NCBI RefSeq assembly: GCF_963082655.1
Contig: NC_081552.1
Location: 60,101,404 to 60,165,403 of the forward strand
DNA: 64,000 bases
DNA from: Stomoxys calcitrans
Lineage: Eukaryota > Arthropoda > Insecta > Diptera > Muscidae
Reading direction: 5' to 3'
Shown here: positions 35,164-47,363 of the stretch, in pieces
How positions within the stretch are numbered: the stretch's first letter is position 1
Layout: every line of letters starts with the position of its first letter
Made by a program: the position numbers and the translations under genes
The notes under the pieces: generated by a model
What the model saw: only the letters and a program-made list of their open reading frames with translations
Databases searched by the model: none
What the model was told of the DNA's origin: nothing

Positions 35164-36193
35164 ACAAGTAAAAGCGTGCTAAGTTCGACCGGGCCGAATC
35201 TTATGTACCCTTCACCATGGAGCGCATTTGTCGAGTTCTGTTCCCGGCACCTCTTCTTAGGCAAAACGAGATATAAGAAAATATTTGCTCTGCTATTAGA
35301 GCGATATCATGATATGGTCCGGTTTGGACCACAATTAAACTATATGTTGGAGACCTGTATAAAATGTCAGCAAATTCGAATAAAAATTGCGCCCTTTTGG
35401 GGGCTAAGAAGTAAAATAGATAAATCGATTTATATGGGATCTGTATAAGGCTATAGACCGATTCAGACCATAATAAACACGTATGTTGACAGTAAAGAGA
35501 GGATCCGTCGTACAAAATTTCAGACAAATTGGATAATAATTGCGACCTCTACAGGCTCAAGAAGTCAAGATGCCAGATCGGTTTTTATGGTAGTTATATC
35601 AGGTTATGAACCGGTTTAAACCCTTTTTGACACAATTGTTGAAAGTAAAAATAAGATACTTCATGCAAAATTTCAGCCAAATCCGATAGGAATTGCGCCC
35701 TCTAGAAGAAGTCAAGAAGTCAAGTCAGGTCAATCAGGTTATGAACCGATTTGAACCATACTTGGCACAGTAGTTGAATATCATAACAAAATAAATCGTG
35801 CAAAAATTCATTCAAATCGGATAAGAATTGCGCCCTCTAGAGACTCAAGAAATCAAGACCCAAGATCGGTTTATATGACAGCTATATCAGGTTGTGGACC
35901 GATTTGAACCATACTTCGCACAGTTGTTGGATATCATAACAAAACACGTCGTGCGAAATTTCATTCCAAACGGATAAGAATTGCGCACTGCAGAGGCTCA
36001 AGAAGTCAAGAACCAACATCGGTTCATATGGCAGCTATATCAAAACATGGTCCGATATGGCCCATTTACAATACCAACTGACCTACACTAATAAGAAGTA
36101 TTTGTGCGAAATTTCAAGCGGCTAGCTTTACTCCTTCGGAAGGTAGCGTGCTTTCGACAGACAGACGGATAGACGGACGGACGGACGGACATG
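35164..36193 (-). mobile_element. family A element truncated just past (GTCY)n
   Basis: ACAAGTAAAAGCGTGC and hairpin TTCGACC-G-GGCCGAA (one pair broken) lead to five monomers, one shortened near 35710. (GTCY)n lies at about 36155-36190, then ACATG, then a switch to the opposite-strand copy at 36194. Confidence 0.8.
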
Positions 36194-36957
36194 CACCATA
36201 AGATGGGGGGTATACAAATTTCCACCATAAGATGGGGGGTATACTAATTTCGTTATTCTGATTGTAACTACTCGAAATATTCGTCTGAGACCCCATAAAG
36301 TATATATATTCGTGATCGTCGTGAAATTTTATGTCGATCTAGCCATGTCCGTCCGTCTGTCTGTCCGTCCGTCTGTCTGTCGAAAGCACGCTAACTTCCG
36401 AAGGAGTAAAGCTAGCCGCTTGAAATTTTGCACAAATACTCCTTATTAGGGTAGGTCAGTTGGTATTGTAAATGGGCCATATCGGACCATGTTTTGATAT
36501 AGCTGCCATATAAACCGATCTTGGGTCTTGACTTCTTGAGCCTCTAGAGTGCGCAATTCTTATCCGATTGGAATGAAATTTTGCACGACGTGTTTTGTTA
36601 CGATATCCAACAACTGTGCCAAGTATGGTTCATATCGGTCCATAGCCTGATATAGCTCTCATATAAACCGATCTAGGTTCTTGACTTCTTGAGCTTTAGA
36701 GGGCGCAATTCTTATCCAATTTGAATGAATTTTGGCACGTAGTATTTGTTACGATATCCTAGAACTGTGCCAAAAATGGTTCAAATCGGTACATAACCTG
36801 ATATAGCTGTCATATAAACCGATCTGGGATCTTGACTTCTTGAGCCTCTAGAGGTCGCAATTATTATCCGATTTGCCTGAAATTTTGTACGACGGATTCT
36901 CTCATGACCATTAACATACGTGTTTATTATGGTCTGAATCGGTCTATAGCCCGATGC
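36194..36957 (+). mobile_element. family A element with duplicated 5' tip, 3'-truncated
   Basis: The 5' tip CACCATAAGATGGGG is present twice as a 29-bp direct repeat (36194-36222 and 36223-36251). The normal 5' block, (GTCY)n and three monomers follow. The copy ends at CCCGATGCAG and jumps straight into another (GTCY)n at 36958. Confidence 0.8.
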
Positions 36958-37780
36958 AGTCCGTCCGTCTGTCTGTCCGTCCGTCCGTTCGTCTGTCTGT
37001 CGAAAGCACGCTAACTTCCGAAGGAGTAAAGCTAGCCGCTTGAAATTTTGCACAAATACTTCTTATTAGTGTAGGTCGGTTGGTATTGTAAATGGACCAT
37101 ATCGGTCCATGTTTTGATATAGCTGCCATATAAACCGATCTGGGTCTTGACTTCTTGAGCCTCTAGAGTGCGCAATTCTTATCCGATTGGAATGAAATTT
37201 TGCACGACGTGTTTTGTTATGATATCCAACAACTGTGCCAAGTATGGTTCATATCGGTCCATAGCCTGATATAGCTCTCATATAAACCGATCTTGGGTCT
37301 TGACTTCTTGAGCCTCTAGAGGGCGCAATTCTTATCCAATTTGAATGAATTTTGGCACGTAGTATTTGTTATGATATCATAGAACTGTGCCAAATATGGT
37401 TCAAATCGGTTCATAACCTGATATAGCTGTCATATAAACCGATCTGGGATCTTGACTTCTTGAGCCTCTAGAGGTCGCAATTATTATCCGATTTGCCTGA
37501 AATTTTGTACGACGGATTCTCTCATGACCATTAACATACGTGTTTATTATGGTCTGAATCGGTCTATAGCCCGATACAGCTCTCAAATAAATCGATCTCC
37601 CGATTTTGCTTCTTGATTCCCGAATCGGAACATAACTTGATATAGCTTCTTCTCCTCCTCCGCCCATATTCATTATTCTTTGTTTGCCTAAAAAGAGATA
37701 CTGCGCAAAGAACTCGACAGATGCGATCCATGGTGGTATATAAGATTCGGCCCGGCCGAACTTAGCACGCTCTAACTTGT
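36958..37780 (+). mobile_element. family A element beginning inside (GTCY)n; 619-bp duplicate of the previous copy
   Basis: CATATCGGTCCATAGCC occurs at 36631 and 37250, 619 bp apart. The two segments share distinctive variants (AGCTCTCATATAAACC, TTTTGGCACGTAGTATTTG), so this is a local tandem duplication with one edge in the microsatellite. It continues to a complete 3' end with a perfect hairpin and AACTTGT. Confidence 0.85.
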
Positions 37781-37783
37781 TTT

Positions 37784-38696
37784 TATACCCTCCACCATAG
37801 GATGGGGGGTATACTAAATTCGTCATTCTGTTTGTAACTACTCGAAATATTCGTCTGAGACCCTATAAAGTATATATATTCTTGATCGTCGCGACATTTT
37901 ATGTCGATCTAGCCATGTCCGTCCGTCTGTCCGCCTGTAGAAAACATGCTAACTTCCGAAGGAGTAAAGCTAGCCGCTTGAAATTTTGCAGAATTACTTT
38001 TTTTTAGTGTAGATCGGTCGGTAGTGAAAATGGCCCATGCTTTGATATAGCTGCCATACAAACCGATCATGGGTCTTGACTTCTCGAGCCTCTAGAGTGC
38101 GCAATTCTTATTCGCTTGGAGTGAAATTTCGCATGACGTGTTTTGTTATGATATCCAACAACTGTGCCAAGTATGGTTCAAATCGCTTCATTACCTGCTA
38201 TAGCTGTCATATAAACCGATCTTGGGTCTTAAATTCGTGAGTCTCTAGAGGGCGCAGTTTCTATTCTATTTAGCTGAAATTTTGCATGACGTATTTTATT
38301 TTTACTTTCAACTACTGTGTCAAATAAGGTTAAAATCGGTTCATAACCTGATATAGCTGCTATATAAACCGATCTGGGATCTTGACTTCTTGAGCCTCTA
38401 GAGGTCGCAATTATTATCCGATTAACCTGAAATTTTGTACGACGGATTCTTTCATGACCATCGACATACGTGTTTATTATGGTTTGAATCGGTCTATAGC
38501 CCGATACAGCTCCCATATAAATCGATCTCTCTATTTTAATTCTTGAGCCCCCAAAATACGCAATTCTTATTTGAATTGGCTGACATTTTACACAGGTCTC
38601 ACACAGGTCATTACCCATAAAATTTAATTGTGGTCCAAACTGGACCATATCTTGATATCGCTCAAATAGCAGAGCAAATTTTTCTTATATCCTTTT
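37784..38696 (+). mobile_element. family A element, left part (split by a nested family A copy)
   Basis: Runs TATACCCTCCACCATAGG, short (GTCY)n (37917-37937) and four monomers, into the 3' domain, where it is interrupted at TATATCCTTTT. It resumes at 40371 with TTTGCCTAAGAAGAG. Confidence 0.85.
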
Positions 38697-40370
38697 TATA
38701 CCCTCCACCATAAGATGGGGGGTATACTAATTTCGTCATTCTGTTTGTAACTACTCGAAATATTCGTCTGAGACCCCATAAAGTATATATATTCTTGATC
38801 GTCGTGACATTTTATGTCGATCTAGCCATGTCCGTCCGTCTGTCCGTCCGTCCGTCCGTCTGTCCGTCCGTCCGTCCGTCCGTCTGTCCGTCCGCCTGTC
38901 TGTCGAAAGCATGCTTACTTCCGAAGGGGTAAAGCTAGCCGCTTGCAATTTTGCACAAATACTACTTATTAGTGTAGGTCGGTTGGTATTGTAAATGGGC
39001 CATATCGGTCCATAACCTGATATAGCTGCCATATAAACCGATCTTGGGTCTTGACTTCTTGAGCCTCTAGAGTGCGCAATTCTTAACCGAATGGAATGAA
39101 ATTTTGCACGACGTGTTTTGCTATGATATCCAATAACTGTGCCAAATATGGTTCAAATCTTTTCATAACTTGATATAGCTGCCATATAAACCGATCTTGG
39201 GTCTTGAATTCTTGAGCCTCTAGAGTGCGCAATTCTTATCCGACCAGAATGAAATTTTGCACGACGTGTTTTGTTATTATATCCAACAACTGTGCCAAGT
39301 ATGCTTCAAATCGGTCCATAACCTGATATAGCTACCATATAAACCGATCTTGGGTCTTGACTTCTTGAGCCTCTAGAGTGCGCAATTCTTATTCGATTGG
39401 AATGAAATTTTGCACGACGTGTTTTGTTATTATATCCAACAACTGTGCCAAGTATGGTTCAAATCGGTCCATAACCTGATATAGCTGCCATATAAACCGA
39501 TCTTGGGTCTTGACTTCTTGAGCCTCTAGGGGGCGCAATTCTTATCCGAATGGAATGGAATTTAGCACGACGTCTTTTGTTATGATACCCAACAACTATG
39601 CCAAGTATGGTTTAAATCGGTCCATAACCTGATATTGCTGCCATATAAATCGATCTTGGGTCTTGACTTCTTGAGCCTCTAGAGGATACAATTCTTATCC
39701 GATTTGAATGAATTTTTGCACGACGTATTTCGTTATGATATTCAACAACTGTGCCAAGTATGGTTGAAATCGGTCCTTAACCTGATATAGCTGTGATATA
39801 AACAGATCTGGGGATTTGACTTCGTGAGCTTCTAGAGGGCGCAATTCCTATCCGATTTGGCTGAAATTTTGCATGACGTATTTTATTTTTACTTTCAACA
39901 ACTGTGTCAAATAAGGTTCAAATCGGTTCATAACCTGATATAGCTGCCATATAAACCGATCTGGGATCTTGACTTCTTGACCCCTAGAGGTCGCAATTAT
40001 TATCCGATATGCCTGAAATTTTGTACGACGGATCCTCTCATGACCATCAACAAACGTGTTTATTATGGTCTGAATCGGTCTATAGCCCGATACAGATCCC
40101 ACATAAATCGTTCTCTCTATTTTACTTCGTGAGCCCCAATGGGCGCAATTCTTATACGAATTGGCTGAAATTTTACACAGGTCTCCAACATATAATATAA
40201 TTGTGGTCCGAACCGGACCATATCTTGATATCGTTTTAATAGCAGAGCAACTCTTTTCTTATATCTTTTTTGCCTAAGAAGAGATGCCGGGAAAAGAACT
40301 CGACAAATGCGATCCATGGTGGAGGGTATATAAGATTCGGCCCGGCCGAACTTAGCACGCTTTTACTTGT
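38697..40370 (+). mobile_element. family A element nested inside another family A element
   Basis: A complete copy: TATACCCTCCACCATAAG, long (GTCY)n (38829-38909), about seven monomers, a perfect hairpin, CTTTTACTTGT. Removing it rejoins TATATCCTTTT to TTTGCCTAAG, matching the uninterrupted 3' domain of other copies (for example 24230-24250). This is a second example of insertion between T residues without duplication. Confidence 0.9.
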
Positions 40371-40472
40371 TTTGCCTAAGAAGAGATGCCGGGAAAAGAA
40401 CTTAAAAATTGCGATCCATGGTGAAGGGTATATAAGATTCGGCCCGGCCGAACTTAGCACGCTTTTACTTGT
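40371..40472 (+). mobile_element. family A element, 3' end after the nested copy
   Basis: TTTGCCTAAGAAGAGATGCC, the inverted start motif (ATGGTGAAGGGTATATAAG), a perfect hairpin and CTTTTACTTGT complete the copy begun at 37784. Confidence 0.9.
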
Positions 40473-40493
40473 TAGTAAATGACATACGCTTTT

Positions 40494-41704
40494 TATACCC
40501 TCCGCCATAGGATGGGGGGTATACTGATTTCGTCATTCTGTTTGTAACTACTCGAAATATTCGTCTGAGACCTCATTAGGTATATATATTCTTGATCGTC
40601 GCGAAATTTTATGTCGATCTAGCCATGTCCGTCCGTCTGTCCGTCCGTCTGTCCGTCCGTCTATTCGTCCGTCCGTCTGTCTGTCGAAAGCACGCTAACT
40701 TCCGAAGGAGTAAAGCTAGCCGCTTGAAATTTTGCACAAATGCTTCTTATTAGTGTAGGTCGGTTGGTATTGTAAATGGGCAATATCGGTCCATGTTTTG
40801 ATATAGCTGCCATATAAACCGATCTGGGTCTTGACTTCTTCAGCCTCTAGAGTGCGCAATTCTTATCCGATTGGAATGAAATTTTGCACGACGTGTTTTG
40901 TTATGATATCCAACAACTGTGCTAAGTATGGTTCAAATCGGTTTATAACCTCATATAGCTGCCATATAAACCGATCTCGGGTCCTGACTTCTTGAGCCTC
41001 TAGAGTGCGCAATTCTTATCCGATTGGAATGAAATTTTGCACGACGTGTTTTGTTATGATATCCAACAACTGTGTTAAGTATGGTTCAAATCGGTTCATA
41101 ACCTGATATAGCTGCCATATAAACCGATCTTGGGTCTTGACTTCTTGAGCCTCTAGAGTGCCCAATTCTTATCCGATTGGAATGAAATTTTGCACGACGT
41201 GTTTTGTTATTATATCCAACAACTGTGCTAAGTATGGTTCAAATCGGTTTATAACCTGATATAGCTGCCATATAAACCGATCTGGGGTCTTGACTTCTTG
41301 AGCCTCTAGAGTGCGCAATTCTTATCCGATTTGAATGAAATTATGCACGACGTGTTTTGTTATGATATCCACCAACTGTGCCAAGTATGGTTCAAATCGG
41401 TCCATAACCGGATATAGCTGCCATATAAACCGATCTTGGGTCTTGACTTCTTGAGCCTCTAGAGCGCGCAATTTTTATCCGATTGGAATGAAATTTTGCA
41501 CGACGTGTTTCAAATCGGTCTATAACCTGATATAGCTGTCATATAAACCGATCTTGCGTCTTGACTTCTTGAGCCTCTAGGGAGCGCAATTCTTATCCGA
41601 TTTGAATGTATTTTTGCACGAAGTATTTTATTATGATATCAAACAACTGTGCCATGTATGGTTGAAATCGGTTCATAACCTGATATAGCTGTCATATAAA
41701 CCGA
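40494..41704 (+). mobile_element. family A element, 3'-truncated
   Basis: Runs TATACCCTCCGCCATAGG, (GTCY)n (40627-40684) and about six monomers, one shortened near 41510. It stops mid-monomer at CATATAAACCGAT. The 80 or so bases after it are unassigned. Confidence 0.8.
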
Positions 41705-41789
41705 TATACAATTAAGGTTCGATCGTAAGTAATCTTGCTAGGTTTTGTTCAATATTTCAATAGGTACACTAAATTAGTAGTACTTTGCC

Positions 41790-42597
41790 TTCCTTATATA
41801 TTAATTTTGTCATTCCGTTTATAACACTTCGAAATATCCATTTGCGACCCTGAAAAGTACATATATTTTGGATCGTCGTAAAATTCTAAGGCGATTTTAC
41901 GATTTCCATGTGTCTGTCCGTCCGTCTGTTCTATCCACTCCACAGCCTTCAAAAATTGAGATATTGAGCTGAAATTTGGCACAGATAGGTCTTTCTGCTG
42001 CAACCAGGTTAAGCTCCTGAACGGGCCAAATCTGCCCATTTCTGGATATAGCTGTCATAGACCGATCTGCCGATTAAGGATCTGAAACCCATAAAAGCTA
42101 GATTTATTACACGACTTCGCTGAAATTTGAATCAGGGAGTTATTTTAAGCCTCCCGACATCCGACACAAAAAAGGCTCGGATCGGACTATATTTAGATAT
42201 AGTTGCCATATAGACCGATCTGTCGATTAAGGGTCTGAAACGCATAAAAGGTTTATTTATTACCCGATTTCGCTGAAATTTGATATAGAGGGTTGTTTTG
42301 TGCAAATATGATCCAAGTATGAGCCAGATCAAATTATAAAGTTATAGCTGCCATATAGACCGATGTTTCCATTTAGAATCTTAATCCTATAAGAAGCGCA
42401 TTTGTTGCCTGATTTCATTGAAACTGTTACTTGTATAAAAGTTTGCGGGACCTAAATCAAATATGATGCAGACCACCCCTATTTAGATATAACTATGGAT
42501 GTGGTAGTGAAGTTATAATGAAATAGGATGACTAATATATCCATGGTGGTGGATAACCAAAGTTCGGCACTGCCGAAATTAATTTGTTGTTACTTGT
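41790..42597 (+). mobile_element. family D Helentron-like element, near complete
   Basis: The 5' block ATTAATTTTGTCATTCCG and GAAATATCCATTTGCGACCC, and a short (GTCY)n (TGTCTGTCCGTCCGTCTG), lead to three monomers (GAGTTATTTTAAGCCTCCC). The end is CCATGGTGGTGGATA, hairpin TTCGGCA-C-TGCCGAA and TTACTTGT. The hairpin differs from family A at a paired position on both arms. Confidence 0.7.
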
Positions 42598-43599
42598 TTT
42601 CTGTTCCTGTGGAATCACAATGAACTAAAATGCCTAAGTGAGTCTGTACAGACCGCCATTAATAATTAAACTAACCTTAGAGCCTTCCACATAAAATTTA
42701 ATATTTGATACTTTAAATTGTTAACTTCATATTTAAAATTTAATCCCATTTAAAGCAAAATAACAACGAGCAAAAACCTTTATTGTTTTTCAACATAGCA
42801 GTGGCATTACAGAAAATTACTTGAAAATTGCACCCAATCTACTTCTTTGGTTTAAGCTCATCTGCATAAATTAGTTTGACGCTTGGAAAAAGAAAACCAC
42901 CAAAATGGTGGCAATAATGATAACGGCCGCAGCAGGGCGGCAATTTTCAAAGGACGTTTCAAGCAACACTCCCATTGTTAAAAGATATGTCGTATACTCT
43001 ATTCAAAAGGATTTCGCATTATTCCCTCAATGGCCCTGTTGCTGTGTCACTTTTGGCGTCGTCTTTGTTTGCTGATGTTCACTGTTGTAACATTTAATGC
43101 GTTTTTCACCCACCAAATGTGGAAGAGAAATTGACTTTAAAATAATTTAAATGATCATCATTTGAAATCATCAGCTGTAATAGAGATGATTCTTTGCAAT
43201 TTACATAGCAGGAGGACTTAAGGACGATAAGAAAATTTTCCTAAAACATTATCGTTAAAATAAATTTGAGTAAAGATTTAAATCTGTTGGCACAAGTGTG
43301 CAACATATATCAAAGCTGAAAAAAACACGTTTTATAAATGGGGAAATATGTTTAAGTTTGTATAACAAGGTGAGATTGAAAGATTTTTCAATGTAATAAG
43401 CATGTGTGTATGTATATTTCCACCATCACTTCTATGGGTGACCAGGATAAATAGTCTATTTAAGATTCTAACTGAAGAGGGATTTAAACCCCTCTGTAGC
43501 CAGCAAAATAAATTGGAAGTTATTTTAAAAGAGCAGCATTTATCTATTTCCAAAATGATAAAGTTTATTCCTTTCCTAAATCTAGGCAAGTAATGTAGA
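42598..43599. other. unassigned single-copy-looking region
   Basis: About 1 kb without any of the window's repeat families. No coding frame with recognisable motifs and no RNA gene. It may be host intergenic or intronic DNA and is the best candidate for unique sequence for mapping this locus. Confidence 0.5.
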
Positions 43600-44896
43600 A
43601 CAAGTAAAAGCGTGCTTAGTTCGGCCGGGCCGAATCTTTTATATCCTCCACCATGGTTCGCATTTGTCGAGTTCTCTTCCCGGCATCTCTTCTTAGGCAA
43701 AAAAAAAGGATATAAGAAAAGATTTGCTCTGCTATTAGAGCGATATCAAGATATGGTCCGGTTTGGACCACAATTATATTATATGTTGGAGTCCTGTGTA
43801 AAATGTCAGCCAATTCGAATAAGAATTGCGCCCTTTGGGGGCTCAACAAGTAAAATAGAGAGATCGATTTATATGGGAGCTGTGTCGGGCTATAGACAGA
43901 TTCATGGTCATGAAAGGATCCGTCGTACAAAATTTCAGGCAAATCGGATAATAATTACGACCTCTAGAGGCTCAAGAAGTCAAGATCGCAGATCGGTTTA
44001 TATGGCAGCTATATCAGGTTATGAACCGATTTGAACCTTATTTGACACAGTTGTTGAGAGTAAGAATGAAATAAGTCATGCAAAATTTCAGCCAAATCGG
44101 ATAGGAATTGCGCCCTCTAGAAGCTCAAGAAGTCAAGTGCCCAGATCTGTTTATACGACAGCTATATCAGGTTATGAACCGATTTGAACCATACTTTGCA
44201 CAGTTGTTGGATATCATAACAAAATACTTCGTGCAAAAATTCATTCAAATCGGATAAGAATTGCGCCCTCTAGAGGCTCAAGAATTCAAGACCCAAGATC
44301 GGTTTATATGACAGCTATATCAGGTTATGGACTGCTTTGGACCATACTTGGCACAGTTGTTGGATATCATAACAAAACACGTCGTGCAAAATTTCATTCA
44401 AATCGGGTAAGAATTGCTCACTCTAGAGACTCAAGAACCAAGATCGGTTTATATGGCAGCTTTATCAGGGTCTGGACCGATTTGAAGCATACTTGGCACT
44501 GTTGTTGGATATAATAACAAAACACGTCGTGCAAAATTTCATTTCAATCGGATAAGAATCACGCACTCTAGAGGCTCAAGAAGTCAAGACCCAAGATCGG
44601 TTTATATGGCAGCTATATCAAAACATGGACCGATATGGCCCATTTACAATACCAACCGACCTACACTAATAAGAAGTATTTGTGCAAAATTTCAAGCGGC
44701 TAGCTTTACTCCTTCGGAAGTTAGCGTGCTTTCGACAGACAGACGGACGGAAGGACAGACGGACGGACATGGCTAGATCGACATAAAATGTTGCGACGAT
44801 CAAGATATACTTTATGGGGTCTCAGACGAATATTTCGAGTAGTTACAAACAGAATGACGAAATTAGTATACCCCCCATCTTATGGTGGAGGGTATA
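43600..44896 (-). mobile_element. family A element, complete
   Basis: Runs ACAAGTAAAAGCGTGC, perfect hairpin, about six monomers, (GTCY)n near 44732-44769, the 5' block and TATGGTGGAGGGTATA. Another family A fragment follows with no spacer. Confidence 0.85.
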
Positions 44897-45114
44897 ACAA
44901 GTTATAGTCCGATTCGGACCATAAATGAATGCTGAACATTGTGGAAGACATTGTGTAATATTTCAGTTCATTCGGAACGGACATGGCTAGATCGACATAA
45001 AATGTCGCGACGATCAAGAATATATATACTTTATGGGGTCTGAGACGTATATTTCGAGATGTTACAAACAGAATGACGAAATTAGTATACCCCCATCCTA
45101 TGGTGGAGGGTATA
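44897..45114 (-). mobile_element. family A deletion derivative
   Basis: About 80 bp of 3' domain (CAAGTTATAGTCCGATTCGG) is fused at about 44974 to CGGACATGGCTAGATCG and a complete 5' block ending GGAGGGTATA. The whole array is deleted, with one breakpoint at the edge of the microsatellite. Confidence 0.75.
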
Positions 45115-46270
45115 AACATTTTTATCAAGTATGCGAGGGGTCGTCCAACCTCAAAAACTCTTCCAAAAAAACATATTGGAGGTAAAAATCAGAATGGGAT
45201 TCAAATGAAAGGCATTCAGGACTAGACTACGAATATGACATTAAAAAATGAGGTCCAAGTAATTGGGGATCGCCTCACCCCAAAATGGGAATATAATTCG
45301 ATCATAGCTAGATGAGCCTCAAATTAAAGGCATTTGGTAGCAGATTACGAATATGACATTAAATGTTGTGGCCAAGAATTTAGGTGGTGCTTAACCTCCT
45401 AAAGTCGCCTTCAATAGTTTATTTGACCCATTAAAACAATGGAGGATCAAGTGATAAACATTTTTAAGTGAAGTGCGTTATTCAAATTTGTGCTCAAGTG
45501 GCAGACGGAGTGCGGCGAACAATTCTCCTCTAAACGCCCCCCACCAAACGGCTGTATACACCAAGTATGACAATATGGGGTTAAACTAAAAGTATAAGTT
45601 TGTGGACTGCGGATATGATATCTTTATTCTGCTCATATATTTAGTGGATCAATTATAATTAGTGGATCAATTATAATTACCTAACAGGACACTGCCGCCA
45701 TACCCCCAAAGTTATGACATTCAGTGTGATAGGAGCAGTTGCAAACCTTAACGTCAAGGTGGCCGCCATTTTTAGCTCATCGACAAGGAGCCTCTTTTCC
45801 TCGACAAGTTCGAACAACATGCTGCTGGGCAACCCTTTTATGTTCAAAAGTTTTACTTGGTTTAATTACTAAGAACTGTCACCACTGCGCCAAATATAAA
45901 GACCAGAAGTTAGAATCGTTTAATATGGCAATTTAATTTGATTTAAAAAAGACTAAATTATGACTATTCAACAGGTAGTCAGTTATAGACAACTACCGCA
46001 TAATGATCGATGTTATAGGCGCTAAGCCGCTTCAAGAGAGTAGCAGCATGGGCAAAGGCAATCTATAGACTCATAACAATATGTTTACATGTGATTGCGC
46101 AAGGATCCGGGGCGACATGGAACGGAGAACTTTTAACTTATTTGATTAACATTTTGGGTATTAAAGTCTAAACCTTTCCCTTATCGATGGCAGCACTAAC
46201 ATTTAAATAAGCGCCATCTATTAGCTGTTTGCAATTGGATCAACCGAATGGAGACGCCAACACTAACAGA
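45115..46270 (+). mobile_element. family H-related element, second type
   Basis: Units like GGGATTCAAATGAAAGGC and TGGGGTTAAACTAAAAG resemble family H. 45540-45960 is the reverse counterpart of 25441-25800 (AACGGCTGTATACACC, GTCATAC-type tract, TTTTTAGCTCATCGAC). CAGTTGGATC...GAATGGAGACGCCAAC near 46232-46262 recurs at 55988-56020, so these copies share an end. No gene recognised. Confidence 0.5.
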
Positions 46271-46423
46271 GAGGGGGCAGGGTGGTATAAACAGCAACAA
46301 ATAAAAACTGCCGCTAAAACGCAGTGGAGCGGGTTTGATTGAAAATTTAGCTCAAAGATAAGAAGCCTCATTTTTATAGTCGAGCCCAAGTGCCGTGCCG
46401 ATAAGCACACATTTTTGTTTCGT

Positions 46424-46520
46424 TTTGTCACTCGATTCGCTTGCCAAGTCATTGAAAACAGCTGATTTTATAAAGGGAAAATAACTGTTTTCAATGACTT
46501 TGCGAACGAAACGAGTGGCA
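46424..46520. repeat. imperfect foldback, arms about 40 bp
   Basis: Left arm CACTCGATTCGCTTGCCAAG plus TCATTGAAAACAG; right arm CTGTTTTCAATGA plus CTTTGCGAACGAAACGAGTG. About 15 bases separate the strongly paired parts. A family A copy begins immediately to the right (46521). Confidence 0.75.
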
Positions 46521-47362
46521 ACAAGTAAAAGCGTGCTATGGTGCGGACCGAATCTAATATACCCTCTACCATGGATCTCATTTATCATTTTTTGGCCGAT
46601 ATCTCTTTAAAGGCAAACACAGGATAATAAGTAAAAATTGCCAAGCTATTGGAGCTATTTCAGGTTATTAACCGATTCGGATCTTGCTTGGTTTGGCTTA
46701 TAGAGACCATACAAGAAGTCATTGTGCAAAATTTCAGCTAAAATTAGATAAGAATTGAGCCGTATATTGACTCAAAAATTAAAATCGGAAGATCAGTTTA
46801 TATAGGAGATATGTTAGGTAATGGACCGATTCAGACCATATTTGGAACGTATGTGGAAGTTCATAGGACAAGTCGCTTAAATAATGTTTAGCCAAATCGC
46901 ATAAGAATTGCGCCCACTAGAGGCTCAAAGAGTCAAGTTAGTAGATCGTTTTATATGGGAGCCATATCAAGTTTTAAACCGATTTTAACCATACTTAGCA
47001 CAGATGTTGGAAGTCAACAAAATACCTTATACAAAATTTGAGACAAATTGGATAAGAATTGCGGCGTTTAGGGGCTCAGCGGTATAGATCCAAGATCGGT
47101 TTTTATAGCAGCTATATCAAAACATAGACCAATATGATCCATTTACACACCCAACTGACCCATATTATTAGGAAGTATTTGTGCAAAATTTCATGCGCAT
47201 AGACCTATCCCTTCCAAAGTTTTCATGCTTTCGACAGATGGGCGAACGGACATGGCTAAATCGACTTAGAATATCATGACGATCAAAATATACATATATA
47301 CTTTGTAGGGTCTCAAATGAATATTTCGATGTTTTACAAACGGAATGACGAAATTAGTTTTT
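46521..47362 (-). mobile_element. family A element, diverged, 5' tip missing
   Basis: ACAAGTAAAAGCGTGC is followed by a damaged hairpin (GGTGCGGACCGAA) and TATACCCTCTACCATGG. Four diverged monomers and a nearly vanished microsatellite (GACAGATGGGCGAACGGAC) precede a stop at GACGAAATTAG. It appears older than most copies here. Confidence 0.75.
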
Positions 47363-47363
47363 G

